Below are positions 1-5,357 of a DNA stretch of 5,357 nt, piece after piece. Location of the stretch: the NCBI GenBank assembly GCA_944390305.1, contig CALXPX010000082.1, positions 1 through 5,357 of the forward strand, given 5' to 3'. The position numbers were made by a program, and so were the translations under genes. The stretch is from an uncultured Clostridia bacterium (GTDB lineage: Bacteria; Bacillota; Clostridia; TANB77; CAG-508). The notes beneath the pieces are model-generated. The model ran no database searches. It was not told where the DNA came from and was given only the letters and a program-made list of their open reading frames with translations. Positions within the stretch are counted from its first letter, which is position 1, and every line of letters begins with the position of its first letter.

Positions 1-22
1 TATTACATTTTAAATACAATAA

Positions 23-51
23 TTGACAAAATTAGACTTTAATATTAAAAT
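23..51 (+). promoter_or_regulatory. Putative sigma-A-type promoter of the glucosaminidase gene
   Basis: A perfect TTGACA -35 hexamer (23-28) is followed after 17 bases by TAAAAT (46-51), a 5 of 6 match to the -10 consensus. Transcription would begin near 57-59, right at the Shine-Dalgarno sequence, giving a leader of only about ten bases. A perfect TATAAT also sits at 51-56, but its 22-base spacing from the -35 box is too long and its start point would fall inside the ribosome binding site. The region is so AT-rich that chance -10 boxes are expected; the perfect -35 box is the stronger part of the evidence. Confidence 0.5.
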
Positions 52-57
52 ATAATT

Positions 58-63
58 AGGTGA
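58..63 (+). promoter_or_regulatory. Ribosome binding site deciding the ATG at 69
   Basis: AGGTGA lies five bases before the ATG at 69. The in-frame GTG at 60 is part of this Shine-Dalgarno sequence and has no ribosome binding site of its own, so the ATG at 69 is preferred. Confidence 0.75.
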
Positions 64-68
64 AATAT

Positions 69-1295
69 ATGGTAAGAAAATCAAAAGCATGGATGTATAT
101 TTTAGTATTTTTAATAGCCGTAGCATTAGTTATAGCTATTATTTTTGGTATATATTATACAAAAAATATATCTTATGCAGCAGAAGTAAATGAAACAAAA
201 TTAGTGACAGAAGTACCAATAACCAAAAAAGATAAAGAAAAAGAGATTAATATTGATGAAATAGTAGAAAATAATACTAAAGTGCAAAAAATAGAAAAAT
301 TAGAAACTCAAGAAACAGATATAGAATTTACAACTCAATATATAGAAAATACATCACTTGCAAAAGGAAAAATACAAGTATTACAAGAAGGTATAGATGG
401 CAAGCAAAATGCGGTTTTGAAAAACGTATATGAAGGGGACAAGCTAATTTCATCTGTACAAGTTTCATCACAAATAACAAAAGCTTCTATAGATAAAATA
501 GTACAAATAGGAACAGGAGCATATTCAAATACATATGTACCTGTTGTAGGGGATGAATTAAAAGCAACATCAGTAACTCTTGCAATAAGGATAAATCCAG
601 ATGAAAATGCAGAAAAATTAGTTACAATAAATAAAGGAGATAAAGTCACATTAAAAGCAAAACAAGGAGACTGGTACTATGTAGCATATGAAAATTACCT
701 AGGATGGGCAAAAATGGATTGCCTAGAATATGTAAATCCTAATGGAACAGGTGATGGAGATGAAAATAATATTCAATATACAAAAGAGCAATTATCACAA
801 AACTTAGGATTTAGTATGCTTTTAAATAAGCCAAGTGGACTTACATTAGAACAATTTAAAAAGATTTTTGAAAATGATTCAAATGATAAAAATAATGTAT
901 TTAAAGATAATGCTGAATATTTTTACTATATAGAAAGTCAATATAATATTAATGGGGTATTTGTTGCAGCAGTAGGAATACATGAAAGTGGATGGGGAAC
1001 ATCTAATATTTCAAAATCTAAGAAAAATCTATTTGGATATGGTGCATATGATAGTGATCCATCAGGAAGTGCATATACATTTCAAAGCTATGCAGAAGGA
1101 ATTGACTTAATAGCAAGAGTGTTTATGAAATATTATTTAAATCCAAAAGGAACTCCTATTTATGGAGGAGAAACTGCATTAGGTACTTATTTTGAAGGAG
1201 CAACTTTGTCAGCAGTAAATAAAAGATATGCAACAGATAAAAACTGGGCAAATGGAGTATATAAATGGATGACGTATTTATACAATAAATTATAA
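69..1295 (+). CDS. Exported G5-SH3b-glucosaminidase peptidoglycan hydrolase
   Basis: A 408-residue cell-wall hydrolase predicted to cut glycan strands at N-acetylglucosamine. Seen in order: a basic start and one hydrophobic segment (about residues 8-30), with a possible signal peptidase site after SYA near residue 37; a charged spacer; a G5 domain (about 82-150) with the typical alternation ending in IVQIGTG; an SH3b-type domain (about 167-223) with GDWYYVAY and GWAKM; and a C-terminal glucosaminidase domain of the LytD/FlgJ class (about 285-405). The catalytic glutamate is probably E306 in HESGWGTS, followed by the family's NLFGYGAYD and the Y-F-S-Y-AEGI helix. G5 and SH3b modules usually bind wall or glycan material. 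The domain is full length and unbroken. It has its own promoter, and the next gene has another, so it may be a neighbour rather than an operon member. A GTG start at 60 would add three residues. The fold assignment is firm; bond specificity and any link to downstream genes are inferred. Confidence 0.88.
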   Translation: MVRKSKAWMYILVFLIAVALVIAIIFGIYYTKNISYAAEVNETKLVTEVPITKKDKEKEINIDEIVENNTKVQKIEKLETQETDIEFTTQYIENTSLAKGKIQVLQEGIDGKQNAVLKNVYEGDKLISSVQVSSQITKASIDKIVQIGTGAYSNTYVPVVGDELKATSVTLAIRINPDENAEKLVTINKGDKVTLKAKQGDWYYVAYENYLGWAKMDCLEYVNPNGTGDGDENNIQYTKEQLSQNLGFSMLLNKPSGLTLEQFKKIFENDSNDKNNVFKDNAEYFYYIESQYNINGVFVAAVGIHESGWGTSNISKSKKNLFGYGAYDSDPSGSAYTFQSYAEGIDLIARVFMKYYLNPKGTPIYGGETALGTYFEGATLSAVNKRYATDKNWANGVYKWMTYLYNKL

Positions 1296-1302
1296 TATTT
1301 AC

Positions 1303-1331
1303 TTGATATTTTGAGCATATTAGTGTATTAT
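1303..1331 (+). promoter_or_regulatory. Putative sigma-A-type promoter of the three-gene operon
   Basis: TTGATA (1303-1308, 5 of 6 match) and TATTAT (1326-1331, 5 of 6 match) are separated by exactly 17 bases. Transcription would start near 1338, leaving a leader of about 20 bases that contains the ribosome binding site. This is the only gap of any size between genes in the window (65 bases), and it fits a promoter driving the genes from 1361 onward. No terminator hairpin for the upstream gene is visible in it, so read-through is possible. Confidence 0.6.
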
Positions 1332-1346
1332 TATATAAGTTAAAAG

Positions 1347-1353
1347 AAGGGAG
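1347..1353 (+). promoter_or_regulatory. Ribosome binding site for the gene at 1361
   Basis: AAGGGAG, seven bases before the ATG at 1361, within a purine-rich stretch. It fixes the start of the small membrane protein. Confidence 0.75.
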
Positions 1354-1360
1354 AAAAAAT

Positions 1361-1771
1361 ATGAGAAAAGCAATCGCAGTTTTTTTCATCATTATTAGTA
1401 TTTTTAGTATAAATTCAGTATATGCTACTAATACTAATGCTGAAAGTGAAATAATATCTAATGAAACAAAAAGTCAATTAGTTGAAATAAAAGAAAAAGA
1501 ATTAAAATCAATGGAAGATTATAAAGAAGCATATGGGAGTGATACATATGGATTAGTTGCATACATACTAGATAAAGTAAGAATTTATAGTATTCCTGTT
1601 GGCTTTTTGGGAATAGCAATAAGTGCTATATATCAATATGTTATAGGTATTAGAAAACTAGATGTAAGAGATAAAGGTTTTAATGCCATGATAGGTATAG
1701 TTACAATGTTAATTATTTGTCAGGTATTACCACTTATTTTTGCAATTGTTGTAAAAGGTTGGAGGGGTTAA
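1361..1771 (+). CDS. Small exported two-helix membrane protein, VirB2/TrbC-like topology
   Basis: A 136-residue protein not recognised with certainty. It begins with a clear signal peptide: MRK, a hydrophobic core, and a likely cleavage site after VYA at residue 22. A polar, Glu/Lys-rich, probably helical stretch follows (about 25-60), then two hydrophobic segments (about 76-97 and 107-131) joined by a positively charged loop (K99, R102, R104 region), and a short KGWRG end. By the positive-inside rule the loop is cytoplasmic, and the mature N terminus and the C terminus are outside. This is the topology of VirB2/TrbC-type pilin precursors of type IV secretion systems, but the polar exported segment is long for that family and no diagnostic motif is visible. 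Its stop is three bases before the TadZ/CpaE-like gene, so the two are very probably cotranscribed and coupled. It could be a structural subunit or membrane anchor of the machine that the next protein positions. Coding is well supported; function is open. Confidence 0.8.
   Translation: MRKAIAVFFIIISIFSINSVYATNTNAESEIISNETKSQLVEIKEKELKSMEDYKEAYGSDTYGLVAYILDKVRIYSIPVGFLGIAISAIYQYVIGIRKLDVRDKGFNAMIGIVTMLIICQVLPLIFAIVVKGWRG
1761..1767 (+). promoter_or_regulatory. Strong ribosome binding site inside the end of the preceding gene
   Basis: GGAGGGG lies within the last codons of the small membrane protein, seven bases before the ATG at 1775. Together with the three-base gap it suggests translational coupling of the two genes. 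Confidence 0.8.
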
Positions 1772-1774
1772 CGA

Positions 1775-4384
1775 ATGAAAGTTTTATTTGCAGTAAGTAA
1801 TGATAATGTTTCAAATTCCATTATAAAGAAGTATCAACAAAAATATAAGGAGATAATAACTAGTAAAAATGTATATTACTTTAATGCAATAATAAAAGAA
1901 TTACAAAAAGATAAAAGCTATGATGTTGTTGTTATAGGTGAGGATCTAGAGCCTATATCTAATAACAACTATGACACCATAGATAAATTTATATTTGAAA
2001 AATTGGATAATATAAGTGATGAAGCATATAAAAATACAGGAGAAGATATTCCAATTATATTAATATGTTCAGATAGAAGAACTAAATCAGATAGTCTTCT
2101 AGTAAAATTATTTGGAATAGGCATATATAATGCTTTATTAGGCAATGACAGAAATATTGACGCTGTATGTAATTTAATAAATAAACCTAGAAGTAAAAAA
2201 GAAGCTAAAAGTTATTATAAAATAGATTCAGACGATGTTAATTATAAACCAGAAAGTGAATCAGAAGTAAGTGAAACAGAAATACAAAATATTTTAGCTC
2301 ATTATAAAAAAATAGGGAATAATGAAAAAAAATGTGTAGAAAGTTTTAATAGCATTGCAGAACAATATAGTGATACACAATTAAGAATTATAACAAAATT
2401 TTTACCATTAAATGTAAAAGCTATATTAGAGGCAAAATCTGAAAGATATCAAAAGTTAATGACTGGAGGAACAGTTCTTTCAAACGGAAAATACAACCAA
2501 TATCAAGTGCCACAAAAAAATGTAAAGAGTAAAGATTTAGATTTACTTACAAAAGATTTAGAGAAAACTAAATTAACTAAACCTGTTATTATACCATCAA
2601 CCATGAATATAGAAACAGAAAATAATGTGGTAAGAAATCCTGATATGCAAATGCAGCAAAACTATAATCCTCAAGTACAATATAGACCACAAAATCAAAT
2701 TGTGCCACAAATGAATTCTAATATAGGAAATTCTGTAGAAAATAATGAAAGTCAAGTTCAAAGCATAGCAGATTTAAGTCACATTAACAATAATGTTGGA
2801 TTTGAAAATATACCTAACTCTCAAGCAAATAATGGAGTAGAACAAAATCAAATAAATCAAGTAGTAGAAGAAAAACCAAAAAGAAGAGGAAGACCTAGAA
2901 AAGTTAATAATGAAACTCAAGAAGAGCAATCTAATCAAGCACAACTTCAGACAGAAGCACCAGTAAAAAGAGGAAGAGGAAGACCTAAGAAAATAGTAAC
3001 AGAAGAAAATAAGCAAGAAATAGTAAAAGACAATACTAATCAAAATGAGACAGTTAACTTATTTGATTTAGGGAATAATAGTAATGATGTAGAAAATAAT
3101 AATTCTACTCCTAATAATGTAAATACTTCATCTAATGATATTAATCTTTTTGGAATGGCAAATGATGAAAATATTAATAGTTCACCTGATATAGATATAA
3201 ATAATTTTTATAATCCATATATGACAGATAATAATAGCAATATAAATCAAGTTGAAGAAGAATCAATAGCTGAAAATCTAAATACTACATTTGATTATAA
3301 TAATGCTGCACCAGTACAAAACAATACACAAACTATGGATAATAATCAATATGAAAGTCCATATAGTACAAGTCCTTATAATATGAATGCTAACTCATTT
3401 GGAACAGAAGAATTAGTAAATACAAATAGGCAAAATAATGTAATAAGAAATAGTAATTTTATAGCACAAAACAGTAAAATCATATCATTTGTTGGAACAA
3501 GTAAAAATGGAACATCATTTATTGTAAATAATTTAGCTGAACTATTATCACAAAAAGGAATTAAAACTGCAATATTAGACTTAACAAAAAATAAAAATTC
3601 ATATTATATGTTTACAGATAATGATCAAAGATTAATGCAAATAGCAGGAAACAGTATAAAAAATTTAGCAAGTTCAGATGCAAATGGAGTACAAGTAAAT
3701 AAAAATCTAACTGTATTTACATCATTACCTGGAGATGATTTAGAATTAGAGAATATTGATGCAATACTTCAAACTTTAGATAATAACTTTTCAGCAGTAC
3801 TAATGGACTGTGATTTTGAAACAGATATTAATTATTTTATAAAATCAACAGAAATATATTTAGTTCAATCAATGGATGCTTTAACAATTCAACCTCTAAC
3901 ATTATTCTTAAGTGAACTAAAGTTAAAAAATGTGCTAGATGAAAATAAATTAAGAGTTATAATAAATAAAGAAATGAAATTAAAAATCTTAACAGACAAA
4001 ATGATATTAGGTGGCATGGCAAAATATAATGAGCCATCTATGACACTTCAAAGAGACTTATTTAATCCAAATACAATAAAATATGTAACAATTCCATTTG
4101 AAGAACAAACTTATGCAAGATATTTAGAAGCAATTGCTTTATGCCAAGTTTCATTAAATGGATATTCACAAAGATTTTTAAGTAGCTTAGAGAATTTAGC
4201 AAATATGGTTTATCCATTAATACAAGGAGGAATGAGTAATAACTATTCTGGTTATTCAAATTATTCCCCTAATTATGATAAAGCCAAAAAAGGATTATTT
4301 GGAGGAAAAAGCAAAAAACAAACACAGACACAATTCTCTTCAGGAGTAAATGGAACTTTGAACAAAATGCGGTTTAACTATTAG
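1775..4384 (+). CDS. TadZ/CpaE-like protein: atypical receiver, AT-hook linker, degenerate MinD-like ATPase
   Basis: An 869-residue cytoplasmic protein. Residues 1-135 form a receiver-like alpha/beta fold (MKVLFAVSND, DVVVIGEDL, IPIILICSD); the usual phospho-acceptor aspartate position appears to be G55. A helical region follows (about 165-228). Residues about 232-560 are a low-complexity Asn/Gln-rich linker with two AT-hook motifs (367-376 and 398-406). Residues about 566-815 resemble MinD/ParA ATPases: a Walker A-like loop at 574-581 (GTSKNGTS), AILDLT at 599-604, a Walker B-like strand AVLMDCD (674-680), a base-binding-type VIINKE (728-733) and IPFEEQTYAR (773-782). The expected P-loop lysines (T575 and T580 positions) are missing. 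The tail (816-869) is Gly/Asn/Lys-rich. An atypical receiver plus a ParA/MinD-like domain is the TadZ/CpaE architecture, whose members localise Tad pilus machinery at the pole. This protein is about twice the usual length because of the linker. The family call is by architecture and inferred from remembered motifs; the partner machine is unseen. Confidence 0.82.
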   Translation: MKVLFAVSNDNVSNSIIKKYQQKYKEIITSKNVYYFNAIIKELQKDKSYDVVVIGEDLEPISNNNYDTIDKFIFEKLDNISDEAYKNTGEDIPIILICSDRRTKSDSLLVKLFGIGIYNALLGNDRNIDAVCNLINKPRSKKEAKSYYKIDSDDVNYKPESESEVSETEIQNILAHYKKIGNNEKKCVESFNSIAEQYSDTQLRIITKFLPLNVKAILEAKSERYQKLMTGGTVLSNGKYNQYQVPQKNVKSKDLDLLTKDLEKTKLTKPVIIPSTMNIETENNVVRNPDMQMQQNYNPQVQYRPQNQIVPQMNSNIGNSVENNESQVQSIADLSHINNNVGFENIPNSQANNGVEQNQINQVVEEKPKRRGRPRKVNNETQEEQSNQAQLQTEAPVKRGRGRPKKIVTEENKQEIVKDNTNQNETVNLFDLGNNSNDVENNNSTPNNVNTSSNDINLFGMANDENINSSPDIDINNFYNPYMTDNNSNINQVEEESIAENLNTTFDYNNAAPVQNNTQTMDNNQYESPYSTSPYNMNANSFGTEELVNTNRQNNVIRNSNFIAQNSKIISFVGTSKNGTSFIVNNLAELLSQKGIKTAILDLTKNKNSYYMFTDNDQRLMQIAGNSIKNLASSDANGVQVNKNLTVFTSLPGDDLELENIDAILQTLDNNFSAVLMDCDFETDINYFIKSTEIYLVQSMDALTIQPLTLFLSELKLKNVLDENKLRVIINKEMKLKILTDKMILGGMAKYNEPSMTLQRDLFNPNTIKYVTIPFEEQTYARYLEAIALCQVSLNGYSQRFLSSLENLANMVYPLIQGGMSNNYSGYSNYSPNYDKAKKGLFGGKSKKQTQTQFSSGVNGTLNKMRFNY
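2873..2992 (+). repeat. Duplicated AT-hook coding motif
   Basis: Two copies of the 13-base AGAGGAAGACCTA (2885-2897 and 2975-2987), exactly 90 bases apart and in frame, encode the cores RGRPRK and RGRPKK. The flanking basic residues extend the motifs to residues 367-376 and 398-406 of the TadZ/CpaE-like protein. The RGRP core is the minor-groove-binding element of AT-hook peptides. Each hook sits at the same place relative to a preceding acidic/proline stretch (VVEEKP, TEAPV), suggesting a duplicated unit. DNA binding is inferred from the motif only. Confidence 0.7.
3053..3172 (+). repeat. Repeated short NLF motif in the disordered linker
   Basis: Within the Asn-rich linker the peptide VNLFDLGNN (residues 427-435) recurs as INLFGMAND (456-464), sharing the pattern [VI]NLF-x-[LM]-x-N. 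These are among the very few hydrophobic clusters in an otherwise polar stretch, so they could be short docking motifs. No known partner is recognised. Confidence 0.4.
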
Positions 4385-4393
4385 TTTTAAGAC

Positions 4394-4399
4394 GAGGAT
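4394..4399 (+). promoter_or_regulatory. Ribosome binding site supporting a TTG start at 4408
   Basis: GAGGAT lies eight bases before TTG at 4408 and is the only good Shine-Dalgarno match in the gap after the TadZ/CpaE-like gene. No ATG or GTG in the correct frame occurs between the upstream in-frame stop (4375-4377) and the membrane segment. Confidence 0.5.
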
Positions 4400-4407
4400 C
4401 TAAACGC

Positions 4408-5357
4408 TTGGTAATATCTGTTATAACATTATTGGTATTTATTGTTTTATCTTTGGTAATATACAACTATTCTGTGCATAAGAAGATTGAAACATATAGC
4501 AATTTAAACCAAAGAATAACTAGCCTAAATGTATTACAAGAATTTATGAAAACTTTAGGAGAGACTACCAGTATACAAGAAAAACTAGAAAATATTAATG
4601 ATATATTAATTAGTAAATATTCAATTAAATATTCTACAATTGTAGTTTTTGATGGTGCACAATATGTTGTTAAAGCATCTAATGTGGATAGAAAACATTG
4701 GGATACTTTAAAAAGTTTGCAAAACGATCCAGTATTTGGAGATAGTATCAAAACTGCAACTCCTAAATATGTAACTGTAGATAATGAAAATGAAAAATTA
4801 CCATATCAAAAAATGGAATTTGGAAGAGCAAAATGTGCTATATTCTTCCCTTTATATGTAGATAATGTATATATAGGTTACTGGATTATAGAGGGAAGTA
4901 TGCCACATGAATTTGACCATATAGATACAACAATTTTAGAAGTTGTAAGAAATAATATTGTCACAATATTAAAAACAGTAGAAAATCAAGCAACAATTGA
5001 AAATATAGTAAGAGATGATTTATATTCAGGATTAAAATCTGCTGAATATTTATATGGAGAAGGCAAAAAAATAATAGATAGATATACAACATCTGCAATT
5101 TGCTTATTTAAAATTATAAATTTACCAGATATAAATACTAAAGTAAGCAGAAAAACAGGAGACCATGTAATAACAGAAATATCAAACTTTATGAAAAATA
5201 ATTTAGCAAAAGATTATGTTTTTGTAAGATATATGGGTCCTAAATTTGCAGTAGTATTTTCAGGAGCAGATAAGGATGGAGTATATAACTTTATGGCAGA
5301 TATGAAAAATAAAATAGAACAATTAGATATTACTGCAGCAGAAGATTATATAAATGA
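4408..5357 (+). CDS. Membrane protein with GAF-like and degenerate GGDEF-like domains (3' truncated)
   Basis: An uninterrupted frame of 316 complete codons running off the window end. Residues about 1-19 are one membrane helix. Residues about 38-190 resemble a GAF-type sensor: a leading helix (LNVLQEFMKTLGETTS), then strands such as STIVVFDG and AIFFPLYVDNVYIGYWIIEG. From about 200 the sequence follows a GGDEF fold: DDLYSGLKSAEYL in place of the DxLTGLxNR start, AICLFKIINLPDIN in place of the metal-binding strand, TGDHVI matching the GD-x-hL helix, and RYMGPKFAVVF where RYGGDEF is expected. The metal-binding aspartate strand and the active-site signature are both lost, so it is unlikely to make cyclic di-GMP and is more likely a sensor or scaffold. 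It starts 23 bases after the TadZ/CpaE-like gene, in the same operon. TTG 4408 is chosen for its ribosome binding site, but the codons just upstream (4390-4407) read RRGSKR, a typical basic flank of a membrane helix, so the true start may lie earlier. The C terminus is not visible. Confidence 0.78.
   Translation, partial: MVISVITLLVFIVLSLVIYNYSVHKKIETYSNLNQRITSLNVLQEFMKTLGETTSIQEKLENINDILISKYSIKYSTIVVFDGAQYVVKASNVDRKHWDTLKSLQNDPVFGDSIKTATPKYVTVDNENEKLPYQKMEFGRAKCAIFFPLYVDNVYIGYWIIEGSMPHEFDHIDTTILEVVRNNIVTILKTVENQATIENIVRDDLYSGLKSAEYLYGEGKKIIDRYTTSAICLFKIINLPDINTKVSRKTGDHVITEISNFMKNNLAKDYVFVRYMGPKFAVVFSGADKDGVYNFMADMKNKIEQLDITAAEDYIN

Noticed and set aside
335..649. Open frame on the minus strand inside the hydrolase gene
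   Set aside because: It lies wholly within the G5-SH3b coding region, has no recognisable domain and shows no convincing ribosome binding site; it is a by-product of the + strand gene.
1296..1360. Rho-independent terminator after the hydrolase gene
   Set aside because: No GC-containing hairpin followed by a T-run is present; the gap has only weak AT pairing and is better explained by a promoter.
1156..1392. Minus-strand frame spanning the hydrolase end, the gap and the next gene's start
   Set aside because: It would overlap two well-supported genes and their promoter region, and its translation is the Leu/Ile/Tyr-rich product typical of reversed AT-rich DNA.
2885..2987. CRISPR-like or tandem DNA repeat
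   Set aside because: There are only two 13-base copies and they encode matching protein motifs in the same frame, so the repeat is explained by protein-level duplication.
2774..3043. Minus-strand frame with a very hydrophobic, Ser/Phe-rich product that could be mistaken for a membrane protein
   Set aside because: It is the complement of the Glu/Lys/Asn-rich AT-hook linker; GAA and AAA codons read backwards as TTC and TTT, which explains the apparent hydrophobicity.
4370..4384. Programmed -1 frameshift fusing the TadZ/CpaE-like protein to the GAF/pseudo-GGDEF protein
   Set aside because: The codons CGG TTT AAC TAT TAG do not form a proper slippery heptamer, and slipping at TTT AAC would place TAA in the new frame. 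The overlap available before the stop is only a few bases, and a ribosome binding site lies downstream.
4467..4751. Minus-strand frame inside the GAF-like region
   Set aside because: The + strand frame here is continuous for 316 codons with recognisable domains; the reverse frame has no domain or start signal.

Overview
The window is very AT-rich and its genes use A/T-ending codons (AGA, ATA, AAA, TTA). All four genes lie on the + strand, have purine-rich ribosome binding sites, and the promoters have TTGACA/TATAAT-type boxes. The exported wall hydrolase with G5 and SH3b domains points to a Gram-positive, low-GC Bacillota, most likely an uncultured or gut-type Clostridia lineage. The lineage is inferred from composition and protein style; no marker gene is present.

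Layout: (1) 1-68, a promoter and ribosome binding site. (2) 69-1295, an exported or membrane-anchored G5-SH3b-glucosaminidase peptidoglycan hydrolase. (3) 1296-1360, a short gap with a good sigma-A-type promoter and a ribosome binding site. (4) 1361-1771, a small protein with a signal peptide and two membrane segments, whose topology recalls VirB2/TrbC-type proteins but which is not firmly recognised. (5) 1775-4384, an 869-residue TadZ/CpaE-like protein: an atypical receiver domain, a very long Asn/Gln-rich linker carrying two AT-hook motifs, and a MinD/ParA-like domain whose Walker A lysines are both replaced. (6) 4408 to the window end, a membrane protein with a GAF-like and a degenerate GGDEF-like domain, cut by the window edge and apparently starting at TTG.

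Genes 2-4 are tightly spaced (3 and 23 bases) and look like the promoter-proximal part of an operon. A TadZ/CpaE-type protein normally positions a secretion or pilus machine, so the best reading is the start of a divergent Tad-like (type IVc pilus/type II secretion-like) or other envelope-spanning assembly locus. The pseudo-GGDEF protein would be a sensor or scaffold, and the upstream hydrolase could open the wall. The secretion ATPase (TadA/CpaF) and platform genes that would prove this are not in the window and would have to lie downstream. No RNA genes, mobile elements, CRISPR arrays or convincing terminators were seen.
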